NCBI RefSeq assembly: GCF_003014485.1
Contig: NZ_PYGA01000026.1
Coordinates: 1 to 64,000 of the forward strand
Length of the DNA: 64,000 bases
Direction: 5' to 3'
Source: Murinocardiopsis flavida
GTDB taxonomy: Bacteria; Actinomycetota; Actinomycetes; Streptosporangiales; Streptosporangiaceae
This document shows positions 25,884 through 35,077 of the stretch, piece after piece; position 1 is the stretch's first letter; every line of letters begins with the position of its first letter. The notes under the pieces are model-generated. The model worked only from the letters and a program-made list of their open reading frames with translations. It did no database searches and was not told where the DNA came from. The translations under genes were made by a program, and so were the position numbers.

Positions 25884-27302
25884 GTGGTGGCCTCGCGAAT
25901 CCTCGAACAGAGGGTGCCCTGGCGGCCGCGCCGCCGCAGATGGCTCCCCCCTCGCTCGAAGGTGGCGGTCTCCGTGTGGCGGCGGCCGCCGCTGCTGACC
26001 GTCGCCGCGTTCGCCGCGGCGATAGCCGCGGGCACGGCGGCGCTGATGCTGCCGGTCTCGCACGCGGCGGGTGAGCGCACCGAGTTCATGGATGCGCTGT
26101 TCACCGCGGTATCCGCGGTGTGCGTCACCGGGTTGGTCATCGTCGACACCCCGACGCACTGGTCCGTGTTCGGCCAGTGGGTGATCCTCGGCCTGATCCA
26201 GGTCGGCGGCCTCGGCATCATGACCCTGGCGACGGTCATGACCCTGCTGGTCACTCGGCGCATCAACCTGCGGTTGCAGCTCACCGCGGGATCGGAGACC
26301 AAGTCCGTCACACTCGGCGACGTACGCCGGGTCGTGCTCGGCGTCCTCGGGTTCAGCCTGGTGTTCGAGGGGCTCACCGCGCTGGTGCTGACAGGCCGCT
26401 ACCTCGCGGGCTACGACTACGCTCTGGGCCGGGCGCTGTACTACGGCCTGTTCCACGCGGTGTCGGCGTTCAACAACGCCGGGTTCGCGCTGTACTCCGA
26501 CAGCCTGATGGGGTTCGCCGGGGACCCGTGGATCATCGTCCCGCTCAGCCTGGCGCTGATCGCGGGCGGGCTCGGGTTCCCCGTGTGGATCGAGATCTGG
26601 CGGCGGCGCCGGGTCCGCAGGAACGCCCGGTGGACGCTGCACGCCAAGATCACGATCGCCGTGACCGCCGTCCTGCTGGTCTTCGGCCCGGTGATGGTCA
26701 CGGCACTGGAATGGGGCAACCCCGAGACGCTGGGGCCGATGAGCGTCGGCGACAAGCTCCTCGCCGGGTTCTTCCAGGGTGTGGTGCCGCGCACCGCGGG
26801 GTTCAACAGCCTGGACTACGCCGAGGTGAACACCCAGACCCTGCTGACGACCGACCTGCTGATGTTCATCGGCGGCGGCAGCGCGGGCACCGCGGGCGGG
26901 ATCAAGGTCACCACGTTCGCGCTGCTGGCGTTCGTGATCTTCGCCAATGTGCGCGGGGAGCGGTCGGTGACGGTGGGCGACCGCAGGCTCGCGGGCGGGG
27001 TCGAGCAGCAGGCGCTGACGGTGGCGCTGCTCGCCGTCGGCCTGGTGTTCTGCTCGACCTTCGTGCTGACGGTCATCACCCCGTTCACCCTCGACCAGCT
27101 CCTCTTCGAGGTCATCTCGGCCTTCGCCACGGTCGGGCTGTCCACGGGCATCACCGCAGACATCCCGGTCGGCGGCCAGCTCCTGCTGTGCTTCCTGATG
27201 TTCATCGGCAGGGTCGGGCCCATCACGCTGGCGGCGGCGCTGGCGCTGCGGACGCGTACCCGGCGCATCGAGTTCCCGGAGGCCCGCCCCATCGTCGGCT
27301 GA
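25884..27302 (+). CDS. Trk/Ktr potassium uptake channel subunit
   Basis: An integral membrane potassium transporter of about 470 residues (KtrB/TrkH superfamily). All four filter-type loops are visible: TAVSAVCVTGL, AFNNAGFALYS, PRTAGFNSLD and FATVGLSTGI, each after a hydrophobic helix. GGGSAGTAGGIKVTT marks the third repeat's gate region. The start is uncertain: GTG 25884 is used, but a GTG just before WRRPPLL would also give a full set of helices. No cytosolic regulatory partner (KtrA/TrkA) is encoded next to it. Confidence 0.88.
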   Translation: MVASRILEQRVPWRPRRRRWLPPRSKVAVSVWRRPPLLTVAAFAAAIAAGTAALMLPVSHAAGERTEFMDALFTAVSAVCVTGLVIVDTPTHWSVFGQWVILGLIQVGGLGIMTLATVMTLLVTRRINLRLQLTAGSETKSVTLGDVRRVVLGVLGFSLVFEGLTALVLTGRYLAGYDYALGRALYYGLFHAVSAFNNAGFALYSDSLMGFAGDPWIIVPLSLALIAGGLGFPVWIEIWRRRRVRRNARWTLHAKITIAVTAVLLVFGPVMVTALEWGNPETLGPMSVGDKLLAGFFQGVVPRTAGFNSLDYAEVNTQTLLTTDLLMFIGGGSAGTAGGIKVTTFALLAFVIFANVRGERSVTVGDRRLAGGVEQQALTVALLAVGLVFCSTFVLTVITPFTLDQLLFEVISAFATVGLSTGITADIPVGGQLLLCFLMFIGRVGPITLAAALALRTRTRRIEFPEARPIVG

Positions 27303-27366
27303 CGGGGTTCTTCCAGGGTGGCGGCGCCGCCGGGGGCGGGGGAGCCCCGGACCCGGCGGCGCGGCG

Positions 27367-28551
27367 TCACACGGCGGTGGCCGCCGGTGCGGGCTCGGCG
27401 GTGCTGCCGTCGTTGCCGCCGTCGGCGCGCCGGACGGCGAGCACGGCGAGTCCCAGGCCCGCTGCGGCGATGACCGCGGCGCAGGCGGGGAGCGCCGCGG
27501 CGGCCATCCCGGCGCCGAGGGCCGCGCTGCCGAGCGCGGCGCCGACGGAGCTGCCGAGGTACATGGCCGCCATCTGGAACGCGACGATGGGCAGCGCCGA
27601 TTCGGGTGCCGCCCGTGTCAGCAGGTGCTGGAGGGCCGGCACGCTCGCCCAGCCGCACGCGCCCCACAGGGCCAGCAGCACGAACCAGGCCCAAGGGTTC
27701 GTCGCGGCCCAGAGCCCGGCGAGGACGAGGGCCAGGACCGCGAGCACGGCCGGGAGGACCCGGTGGGAGCCGTAGACGTCGACCGGCCTGCCGACCGCGG
27801 CCGACCCGAGGACGCCGCCGATGCCCCAGGTCCACACGAACGCGAAGGACCACGCGCCGAGTCCGGCGTCCGCTGCGATGGGCAGGAGGTAGGTGTACAG
27901 CCCGAGGCTGGCGATCCCCAGGAGGAGGGCCGCGGCGACGCCGAGCGCGGCCGCGGGCCGGGCCGGCAGCCGGAGGTCCCGTCCCGCGTGCGCGACCGCG
28001 ATGCGGGGGTAGGGGCGGCTGTCGAGCAGGACGGCGAGCATGCTGACAGTGCCGATGGCGACCACCAGCGCCATCGTCCACCGCCATCCGGCGGCCTGGC
28101 CGATGAGCATGCCCAGGGGGACGCCGAGCACGGTGCCGGTGGACAGGCCGAACGTCACGAGGGACATGGCGCGGCCCCGGCGGTCGGGTGCGACCAGGCC
28201 GGACGCCGTCGCGGTGGCAACGGCGGTGAGGATCCCCGCGCCCGCACCGGCGACCACGCGGGAGCCGAGGAACGTCGCGACCTCGGGGGCGACCGCCGTG
28301 GCGAGGTTGCCCGCGTTGAACAGCAGGAGGGCGATGACCAGCGCCCGCTTTGTCGAGCCGCGCGCGAGCGGTCCGGACAGGAACGGGCCCGCGAGTGCGT
28401 AGGCGGCGGTGAAGGCGGTCACCCCCAGGCCGATGACAGCCGCTGTCGTGGTCAGGGAGCCCGCGATGTCGGGCAGGACCCCGGCCAGCACGTAGGCGTC
28501 GATCCCCAGGGACGCCGTCGCCAGTGAGAGCGGCCAGATGCGGCGGATCAC
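27367..28551 (-). CDS. MFS efflux transporter (DHA1-like)
   Basis: A 394-residue, 12-helix major facilitator protein similar to arabinose/chloramphenicol-type exporters. Loop 2-3 is degenerate (FLSGPLARGSTKRALV), and GLSTGTVLGVPLGMLIGQ fits the export motif. The GTG at 28551 overlaps the ArsR stop by four bases (GTGA on the minus strand), so it is the second gene of an ArsR-MFS operon and is probably derepressed by the regulator's signal. Substrate unknown; a metal or small toxic compound is possible. Confidence 0.88.
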   Translation of the reverse strand: MIRRIWPLSLATASLGIDAYVLAGVLPDIAGSLTTTAAVIGLGVTAFTAAYALAGPFLSGPLARGSTKRALVIALLLFNAGNLATAVAPEVATFLGSRVVAGAGAGILTAVATATASGLVAPDRRGRAMSLVTFGLSTGTVLGVPLGMLIGQAAGWRWTMALVVAIGTVSMLAVLLDSRPYPRIAVAHAGRDLRLPARPAAALGVAAALLLGIASLGLYTYLLPIAADAGLGAWSFAFVWTWGIGGVLGSAAVGRPVDVYGSHRVLPAVLAVLALVLAGLWAATNPWAWFVLLALWGACGWASVPALQHLLTRAAPESALPIVAFQMAAMYLGSSVGAALGSAALGAGMAAAALPACAAVIAAAGLGLAVLAVRRADGGNDGSTAEPAPAATAV

Positions 28552-28862
28552 TCCTGGGCCCCGGCGAGGACGGAGTCGAGCACGCCGGGGAAGCGGGCGT
28601 TCAGGTCGTCCCTGCGGAGCGAGATGAGGCACTTGCGCCCCTCTGCGCGGACGAACGCCACCCCGGACTCCCGGAGCAGGCTGGTGTGGTGCGTCAGTGT
28701 CGAGCGCGGGAGGTCGGGGCCGAGGTCGATGCTGTCCACCTCGCCGTCCGCCGCGAGCTTCTGCACCATGGCCAGCCGGAGCGGCTCGCTCAGGGCGAAG
28801 AGGACCCGGGGGAGCGAGATCTCGTCGGTCTCCGGATGGATGTAGGCACGCGACGGCGCCAT
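28548..28862 (-). CDS. ArsR-family repressor
   Basis: A 104-residue winged-helix repressor (RVLFALSEPLRLAMVQKLA, then LPRSTLTHHTSLLRESG as the recognition helix, about residues 49-66). It lacks the CxC metal site of classical ArsR, so its inducer may not be a metal. The start has a GGGAGG ribosome site. It is translationally coupled to the MFS gene. A remarkable 49-bp palindrome lies 14 bp upstream of its start and is the obvious operator. Confidence 0.92.
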   Translation of the reverse strand: MAPSRAYIHPETDEISLPRVLFALSEPLRLAMVQKLAADGEVDSIDLGPDLPRSTLTHHTSLLRESGVAFVRAEGRKCLISLRRDDLNARFPGVLDSVLAGAQE

Positions 28863-28875
28863 GGGACCTCCCGCA

Positions 28876-28924
28876 ATCGTTCGACTATTCCCGCACGATA
28901 ATAGTGCGGGAATAGTCGAACGAT
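28876..28924. promoter_or_regulatory. 49-bp perfect palindrome (ArsR operator)
   Basis: Two perfect 21-base arms (28876-28896 and 28904-28924) around a 7-base centre GATAATA. Arms begin ATCGTTCGAC. It lies immediately upstream of the ArsR-MFS operon. It is longer than usual ArsR sites and may hold two operator dimers. The A/T-rich centre could be a -10. Confidence 0.75.
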
Positions 28925-29154
28925 CAACTCGGGGTCCGGGCTCCGCTCACACGCATACCGATGGCAGCGGGCCACGGGGCGCAGGCGCCGTGCCACGGCT
29001 GCCATCGGACGAGCCGGTCCAGTGCCGTGACGGCGGACTCGCGCTGCCCGAGGGCGCGGCCGATGGACATCGCGCCGAGCTGGACGGGGCGGCTGGACGG
29101 GGCGGAGCGGGGTGCGCCATTCTCAATTCACTGGTGAAGTGAGAAGGGGGTGCC

Positions 29155-29622
29155 ATGGCGGCCGACGACCTGCCGGACCTGGCCCTGGCCCAGCGCATCC
29201 TGGCGGCGCAGCCGTTCAGCGTGCTGCTCGGGGCGCGCATCACCGCCTTCGGCGGCGGCGCGGCAACACTCGACCTCGACATCCGCGACGACCTGCGCCA
29301 GCAGAACGGCTACCTGCACGGCGGCGTGCTGGGGTACGCGGCGGACAACGCGCTGACCTTCGCAGCGGGGACGGTGCTCGGCCCGGCGCTGCTCACGGTC
29401 GGGTTCACGATCGACTACCTGCGCCCCGCGCACCATGGCGTGCTGCGCGCCCGCGCCACCGTTGTCGACTCCGGCCGCAGCCGCGCCACGTGCCGCTGCG
29501 ACCTGTACACGGTGGACGCCGACGGGACCGAGGACCGGTGCGCCATCGCACAGGGCGCGGTCGTCGCCCCGACCCCCCGCACTGCCGACGGTTCCCGGCC
29601 GAGTGACGCCCAGCGTCCGTGA
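29155..29622 (+). CDS. PaaI-type hotdog thioesterase
   Basis: A 155-residue hotdog-fold acyl-CoA thioesterase. The signature QNGYLHGGVLGYAADNAL (about 49-66) and the later FTIDYLRPA strand are those of the PaaI/YdiI group. ATG 29155 has GGGGG upstream. The gene is alone; 235 bp of spacer to the ArsR palindrome contain short GGCTGGACGG direct repeats but no gene. Substrate unknown. Confidence 0.85.
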   Translation: MAADDLPDLALAQRILAAQPFSVLLGARITAFGGGAATLDLDIRDDLRQQNGYLHGGVLGYAADNALTFAAGTVLGPALLTVGFTIDYLRPAHHGVLRARATVVDSGRSRATCRCDLYTVDADGTEDRCAIAQGAVVAPTPRTADGSRPSDAQRP

Positions 29623-29755
29623 CACCGCACCGGCAGTTCGACCGGGTGGCGGGGATAGCCATTGGTTGCCGGTGGACGCCCGCGCCTGGACGGCGGAGAC
29701 GGTGGTCCCGCCATTCCCGCCGTACGCGCTTCCGGCGTCCGCGGGCGTGTGCCGG

Positions 29756-30655
29756 TCAGGGCGCGGGGTCGGCGAGGACCTGTGTCAGCGCGTGCCCCGC
29801 CTGGCGGACCATGCCGGGGTTGGTGTCCCAGTAATACGGCAGAGCCATGACGGCCTGGCTGAGCGCCCACCCTCGGCCGCGCAGCCACGACGCGCCGTCG
29901 GCCTGGAGTTCGGCCCGGAACCGCGCGCGGCTCTCACCGGCGAAGACGTTCCAGGCCGGCGTGAGGTCGCACGCGGGGTCGCCCACGTTGAGGCCGCCGA
30001 AGTCGATGACCGCCGATAGGCGTCCGTCGACCACGAGCAGGTTGCCCGGCAGCAGGTCGGCGTGGATCCAGACCTCCGCCCCGCCCCATGAGTCGGCGTC
30101 AAGGGACTCCTGCCAGGAGCGGAGCGCCGCGGCGCCGTCGATGCGCCCGCCGAGCCGGCCGACCGACCGGCGCACCCCCTCGTCGGCCGCCGCGAGGGGA
30201 CCCCCGCGGTTGTGCGGCGGGCGCGGCGGTGCGCCGTCGGTGTCGATCCCGCGCAGCGCCCGAATGAAGGCGGCGAGGTCGACCGCCGCCAAGTCCAGGT
30301 CGGCGAGGGTGCCGTCGGCGTTGTCGCCGGGGAGCCAGGCGCACACGGACCAGTCGAAGGGGTAACCCTCGGCGGGGTGCCCGATGGCGTGCTGTACCGG
30401 CAGCGCCAGTGGCAGGTGCGGCGCGAGTCTCGGCAGCCACTCGGCCTCCTTCCCCGCCTGCCTGGTGGCACCCTCGATGCGCGGCAGCCGGGCGGCCAGA
30501 TGGTCGCCGAGCCGGTAGATGTCGTGATCGGTGCCGTAGGACTCGACCAGGGAGACCGGCAGGTGGGCCCACTGCGGGAACTGCCCCGCGAGCAGTCGTC
30601 GCACGAGCTCCGGGGTGGTCTCGACCTCGTCGGCGTGCATCTTGACAGTGCCCAT
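29756..30655 (-). CDS. aminoglycoside phosphotransferase-like kinase
   Basis: A 299-residue APH-fold kinase. Visible: an N-terminal KMHADEVETT block typical of this subfamily, the catalytic loop HADLLPGNLLV (about 206-216), and the metal-binding VIDFGGLNVGDPACDL. Relatives phosphorylate antibiotics or cell metabolites, and many have no resistance phenotype. ATG 30655 is used; 30664 and 30640 are alternatives because no clear ribosome site decides. Resistance should not be assumed from the fold. Confidence 0.82.
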   Translation of the reverse strand: MGTVKMHADEVETTPELVRRLLAGQFPQWAHLPVSLVESYGTDHDIYRLGDHLAARLPRIEGATRQAGKEAEWLPRLAPHLPLALPVQHAIGHPAEGYPFDWSVCAWLPGDNADGTLADLDLAAVDLAAFIRALRGIDTDGAPPRPPHNRGGPLAAADEGVRRSVGRLGGRIDGAAALRSWQESLDADSWGGAEVWIHADLLPGNLLVVDGRLSAVIDFGGLNVGDPACDLTPAWNVFAGESRARFRAELQADGASWLRGRGWALSQAVMALPYYWDTNPGMVRQAGHALTQVLADPAP

Positions 30656-31083
30656 TCGCGCCATTATGAGGAAGCGCGCCGAGGGCGGCAATCGGATTTC
30701 GCCGCCCGGCCCGTGTGCCCGCTCCAGCAGCGCGACCTCGCCGCCCTGTCCGGCCGGCCGGTTCGCCGGTGCCGGCAGATCGGGCCTCGACCGGGCGCAA
30801 GAGGAGGGGCGGCGACGGGGTCACGCGCACGGTCGCCGGAGGAGGCCGTGACCCTGTACGCCGCCTGCACACCGTGTGTGGCGAGGGTGGGGCCGGTCGG
30901 CGGCGGATCCGCCACCGGCGTCCCGGCCCGGGCCGTTGGTAGGGCGCCCTCCGCCGGATTGGGACTGGCGCGGTGGGGGCGTGCCGCGTACGCTCCTCGT
31001 GACCTTCACGCGCGACCGGCGATCAGCGTCCGCCCGACCGGCTGGGCTGCATCGAAGGCACACCCCGAAGGGCGGGAGACCTG
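30656..31083. other. gene-free spacer
   Basis: About 428 bp between the divergent kinase and lipoprotein genes. All frames look like shadow coding with no ribosome site. I see no convincing promoter, hairpin or RNA gene. Confidence 0.45.
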
Positions 31084-31596
31084 GTGCGGACAGCAGCCGG
31101 GCGGGCGGGACAGTGGGCAGGTCGGATCGCGCTCCTTGGGGCACTCGTCGCAGCCGCCGCCGGGTGCGGCGGCGGTGCGGTCGGCACCTCCCCGCCGCCA
31201 TCCCCGCCGCCATCCCCGTCGTCGTCCCCATCCCCGTCCCCGTCGGTCACGGCGAAGGACGGCACCGACACCGGCGCCTGCACCGACGGGTCCTGCGAGA
31301 TCGCGGTCTCCGAACCCGTGGCGTTCGACCTCGAACTCCCCGACGGCTCCGCGAAGCTGGCCGTGACCAAGGTCGGCGAGAACGAAGTCGCCTACAAGGT
31401 CACCAAGGACAACGGCGAGACCAAGGGCGGGGCGAGCGGCAAGGGCAGCGGCTGCACCGCGTTCTTCACCGACGGCGGCTCCAACAGCTCGTGCGGCCCC
31501 GCGGGCGGGCCGCCGAGCGCGACGGCCGACACGGTCGTGCTGCAACTGGTGTCGGGCGCCGACGGCACCGCCCTCCTCCGTCTCGTCTCCGACTGA
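31084..31596 (+). CDS. secreted lipoprotein, unknown function
   Basis: A 170-residue protein starting at GTG. A basic N-terminus, a hydrophobic run ALLGALVAAAAG and the lipobox cysteine in AAGCGGG (about Cys28) indicate a lipoprotein signal. A long proline/serine linker (PPPSPPPSPSSSPSPSPS) would span the cell wall. A compact beta-rich domain with paired cysteines follows. No family is recognised. It lies beside catalase but convergent with it, so no functional link is claimed. Confidence 0.7.
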   Translation: MRTAAGRAGQWAGRIALLGALVAAAAGCGGGAVGTSPPPSPPPSPSSSPSPSPSVTAKDGTDTGACTDGSCEIAVSEPVAFDLELPDGSAKLAVTKVGENEVAYKVTKDNGETKGGASGKGSGCTAFFTDGGSNSSCGPAGGPPSATADTVVLQLVSGADGTALLRLVSD

Positions 31597-31644
31597 CCGG
31601 ACCGCGTGGCGGCCGCCCGCGGGCGGTGGGAACGCCCGCGGGCG

Positions 31645-31709
31645 GCGGCCCGCTACCCGCGGCCCAGCGCCGCGGCGGCCCGCTACCCGCGGCGGCCCGC
31701 TACCCGCGG
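31645..31709. repeat. tandem repeat over the catalase stop codon
   Basis: Three exact copies of GCGGCCCGCTACCCGCGG start at 31645, 31675 and 31692. The rightmost contains the catalase stop (CTA, 31700-31702). The leftmost also keeps the following CCAGCGCCGCG, so the last codons of the gene were duplicated at least twice. Confidence 0.8.
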
Positions 31710-33172
31710 TCCAGCGCCGCGGCGATCCGGTCGCCCGTCTCGCGGTCGATGCTGCGCCAGTACTCCAGCGCGCGGCCCGTCACCCCGTCGTCGGTGACCT
31801 TGCCGAGGTGCCCGGCGACGTTGGACACCAGGCGGGCGCGCGCGGCGTCGTCCAGCACGTCGCGCACCAGCGAACCGGGTTGGCCGAAGTCGTCGTCGTC
31901 CCGTCGGAGGGTGTAGGCGCCGCGGACGATCTCGCCCGCGTCCACCGGCCAGGACGCCGGATCGGTGCCCTCTTGGCGCCCGGCGTCGGGCCCGCCGAAG
32001 GAGTTCGGGTGGTACACCGCCCCCACCTGGGGCGGGACACTGCGCATTGCCCCGTCCTTGGAGTAGGCGTGCACCGGCACGTGGGGCCGGTTGGGCGGCA
32101 GCTCGTTGTAGTTGACGCCGATCCGGTAGCGGTGCGTGTCGGGGTAGGAGAACAGCCGCGCGAGCAGCATCTTGTCCGGCGACGGGCCGATGCCGGGGAC
32201 CAGGTTCGACGGCTCGAAGGCCGCCTGCTCGACGTGGACGAAGAAGTCCTCGGGAACCCGGTTCAGCGTCATCCGCCCGACCTCGATCAGCGGGTAGTCG
32301 CCGTGCGGCCACACCTTGGTCAGGTCGAAGGGGTTGAACCGGTACTCCGCCGCCTCCTCGAACGGCATGACCTGCACGTTCAGCGTCCACGACGGGTAGT
32401 CGCCGCGGTCGATGGCGTCGTAGAGGTCCTGCCGGTGGTACTCGGCGTTCTCCCCGGCGAGGCGGTCGGCCTCGTCCTGGGGGAGGAAGTCGTTGCCCTG
32501 GTCGGTGCGGAAGTGGTACTTGACCCATACCTTCCGGCCGTCCCCGTTGACCCACATGTAGGTGTGGGAGCTGAAGCCGTCCATGTGGCGGTAGCTCCGC
32601 GGCAGCCCCCGGTCGCCCATCAACCAGGTGACCTGGTGCGCCGACTCCGGGGAGAGCGACCAGTAGTCCCACTGCATGGTGTTGTCGCGCAGCCCGGTGC
32701 GGAGGTCCCGCTTCTGGGAGCGGATGAAGTCCTGGAACTTCTGCGGGTCGCGCATGAAGAACACCGGGGTGTTGTTGCCGACCATGTCGTAGTTGCCCTG
32801 GCGGGTGTAGAACTTCAGCGCGAAGCCGCGCGGGTCGCGCCACGTGTCGGGGCTGCCCTGTTCCCCCGCGACGGTGGAGAAGCGCGCGAGCATGGGGGTC
32901 TCACGGCCGGGCTGGAAGACGTCGGCGCAGGTGAGGTCGCTGACATCGTTGGTGACGCGGAAGGTGCCGTAGGCGCCGGCGCCCTTGGCGTGGACGACGC
33001 GCTCCGGCACCCGTTCGCGGTTGAACTGCGCCATCTTCTCGATGAGGTAGGTGTCGTGCAGCAGCACGGGCCCGTCGCGCCCCACGGTCAAGGAGTGCTC
33101 GTCGCTCGGCGCGGGGATCCCGGAGACGGTGGTGGTCACCTCTCCACGGGACTGGGCGTTGGGGTCGGACAT
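31700..33172 (-). CDS. katA: heme catalase
   Basis: A 490-residue monofunctional catalase that dismutes hydrogen peroxide in the cytosol. Catalytic His61 is in VVHAKGAGAYG and Asn134 in VGNNTPVFF. The proximal heme ligand Tyr343 is in RLFSYPDTHRYR. The length and motif spacing match small-subunit (clade 3) catalases. It stands alone, convergent with the lipoprotein gene; its 3' end lies in a tandem repeat. No FurA/CatR-type regulator is adjacent. The symbol katA is by family. Confidence 0.95.
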   Translation of the reverse strand: MSDPNAQSRGEVTTTVSGIPAPSDEHSLTVGRDGPVLLHDTYLIEKMAQFNRERVPERVVHAKGAGAYGTFRVTNDVSDLTCADVFQPGRETPMLARFSTVAGEQGSPDTWRDPRGFALKFYTRQGNYDMVGNNTPVFFMRDPQKFQDFIRSQKRDLRTGLRDNTMQWDYWSLSPESAHQVTWLMGDRGLPRSYRHMDGFSSHTYMWVNGDGRKVWVKYHFRTDQGNDFLPQDEADRLAGENAEYHRQDLYDAIDRGDYPSWTLNVQVMPFEEAAEYRFNPFDLTKVWPHGDYPLIEVGRMTLNRVPEDFFVHVEQAAFEPSNLVPGIGPSPDKMLLARLFSYPDTHRYRIGVNYNELPPNRPHVPVHAYSKDGAMRSVPPQVGAVYHPNSFGGPDAGRQEGTDPASWPVDAGEIVRGAYTLRRDDDDFGQPGSLVRDVLDDAARARLVSNVAGHLGKVTDDGVTGRALEYWRSIDRETGDRIAAALDRG

Positions 33173-33405
33173 CGGCTGGTCTCCCTCGGTCGTGCCGGTC
33201 GGACGGGTGGTGCTCGGATCACCACCACCGGCGGTACCGTCCCTGGTCGGCGGCCTGCCCGCGCCCGTGCGGGAACGCGCGGGCGCCCACGGCGATAGAT
33301 CCCCGATGACCCACTACCCCAAGACCAACCCCCGGTCCGCATCGGGTCAAGCCGTACCGGGGAGCGGCCCCCGTGCCCCGCCGTCCCTGGTCGGGGCGGT
33401 ACCGG

Positions 33406-34812
33406 TCAGGGGGTTCCGGCGGCGATGCGGTCGGCCTCGGAGCGGTCCACGGCGGACGGGCGGGCGCCGGGGAGCGGGCGGCCCGCGGACTCCGGCAGCC
33501 GCCATACCGCGACCGCGCCGATGAGGCCCGCCACGACCAGCAGGAACGCCGGGGCGTACAGGCTGCCGGTCGACTGCACCAGCGCCTCCGCCATCAGCGG
33601 TGTCGTGCCGCCGAAGAGCGACACGGAGATGTTGAAGCTGATCGCCAGCGCGCCGTAGCGCACCTTCGTCGGGAAGAGCGCGGGCAGCGACGACGGCACC
33701 ACACCCGAGAAGTGCACCAGGACCAGCGCGAGGAGCAGCGCTCCCGCGACCGCGCCCGCCACACCCTGCTGAAGCAGCCAGAAGGCGGGGAACGCCGCCA
33801 CGATCGTCAGCACGCACCCCGACATCAGGACCGGGCGGCGGCCCACCCGGTCGCTGAGGCGGCCCATCTGCGTCACCAGCAGCAGCATGGCCAGCATCGC
33901 GGCGAGGGTGATCACCAGCCCGTGGGTGCTGCGGAACCCCAGCTCCTCGGTCAGGTAGGTCGGCATGTACGCGGTCAGCGTGTAGTTGTTGACGTTGAAC
34001 ACCAGGACCAGCCCGACGCACAGGGCGACGGCGGGCAGGTGGCCGCTGAACGTCTCCTTCAACTGGTGCAGCGGACCGGGGCGCCGCCCCTCGGCGAACG
34101 TGTCCTCGGACGTGGTGAACGCCGGGGTGTCCTCCAGCCGCATCCGGATGTAGAGCCCGACGAGTCCCAGCGGCAGAGCGAGCAGGAACGGGATCCGCCA
34201 CCCCCAGTCCGCCAGTTGGTCGTCCGTCAGCGCGAAGGTCAGCACGGTGACCACGGACGCCCCGCTCACGTACCCGCAGACCGTGCCGAACTCCAGCCAC
34301 GACCCGAGGAAGCCGCGCCGCCGGTCGGGCGCGTACTCGCCGATGAACGTCGTCGCCCCGCCGTACTCGCCGCCGGTGGAGAACCCCTGCACCATGCGCG
34401 AGAGCAGCAGCAGGACGGGCGCCGCGATCCCCACCGACTCGTAGACCGGCAGGACCCCGATCGCGGCCGTGCCCAGCGACATCATCAGCATCGTCGTCGC
34501 GAGGACCCGTTTCCGGCCGATGCGGTCGCCCAGCGGGCCGAAGAACAGGCCCCCGATCGGGCGGATCAGGAACGCCGCGGCGAACGTCGTGAACGTCGCG
34601 ATGAGCTGCCCGCCCGCCGACGCCTCCGGGTAGAACAGCGCCCCGATCGTCGCCGCCAGGTAGCTGTAGACCCCGAAGTCGTACCACTCCGTCGCGTTCC
34701 CCAGCGCCGAGGCGAACACGGCCTTGCGCACCGTCCGCGGCGACGTCACGTTCACCGGTGTGCGCGGGTGCGGTACCCGCCCGCTCCCCGCCGCCCCGTC
34801 CGTTCGGCTCAC
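33406..34812 (-). CDS. MHS-family MFS symporter
   Basis: A 468-residue 12-helix metabolite:H+ symporter (ShiA/ProP/KgtP type). Diagnostic blocks: GNATEWYDFGVYSYLA (about 39-54), FGPLGDRIGRKRVL, GFSTGGEYGGATTF and PALFPTKVRYGALA. It starts at GTG 34812. The cargo may be a carboxylate, betaine or shikimate-like compound; sequence alone does not decide. About 230 bp separate it from catalase with no gene in between. Confidence 0.9.
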   Translation of the reverse strand: MSRTDGAAGSGRVPHPRTPVNVTSPRTVRKAVFASALGNATEWYDFGVYSYLAATIGALFYPEASAGGQLIATFTTFAAAFLIRPIGGLFFGPLGDRIGRKRVLATTMLMMSLGTAAIGVLPVYESVGIAAPVLLLLSRMVQGFSTGGEYGGATTFIGEYAPDRRRGFLGSWLEFGTVCGYVSGASVVTVLTFALTDDQLADWGWRIPFLLALPLGLVGLYIRMRLEDTPAFTTSEDTFAEGRRPGPLHQLKETFSGHLPAVALCVGLVLVFNVNNYTLTAYMPTYLTEELGFRSTHGLVITLAAMLAMLLLVTQMGRLSDRVGRRPVLMSGCVLTIVAAFPAFWLLQQGVAGAVAGALLLALVLVHFSGVVPSSLPALFPTKVRYGALAISFNISVSLFGGTTPLMAEALVQSTGSLYAPAFLLVVAGLIGAVAVWRLPESAGRPLPGARPSAVDRSEADRIAAGTP

Positions 34813-35044
34813 GTCCCGACCCCGTCCTTAGCCCTGGGGCGCCGCCCACCTGCGACACCACGCCCAATTATCACCTTCGGTGACCGAAGGACCCCGGACG
34901 GAGACACTGTGTCGCCTCAGGAATCGGTCAAGGACGGGAGGGGTGTGCCGATCCATTCGTCTTTGGACTCGAACCGGACGGCGATCTCCCGAGGCGGAGC
35001 CGTAATGCCCGGATTTGCCGGTCGCGGATCCGGGTAGTGCCCTG

Positions 35045-35065
35045 TTATCTCGAAAACCGAGATAA
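35045..35065. promoter_or_regulatory. inverted repeat TTATCTCG-N5-CGAGATAA
   Basis: A perfect 8-bp inverted repeat with a 5-base AAAAC centre lies 12 bases upstream of the start of the membrane-protein gene at 35078. Such ATCTCG/CGAGAT sites are typical of PadR- or GntR-type repressors. No such regulator is adjacent. Confidence 0.6.
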
Positions 35066-35077
35066 TTTGGAGGAGCA

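Noticed and set aside
29756-30655. Antibiotic resistance gene
   Set aside because: The APH fold is clear, but many such kinases have other substrates, and nothing in context indicates resistance.
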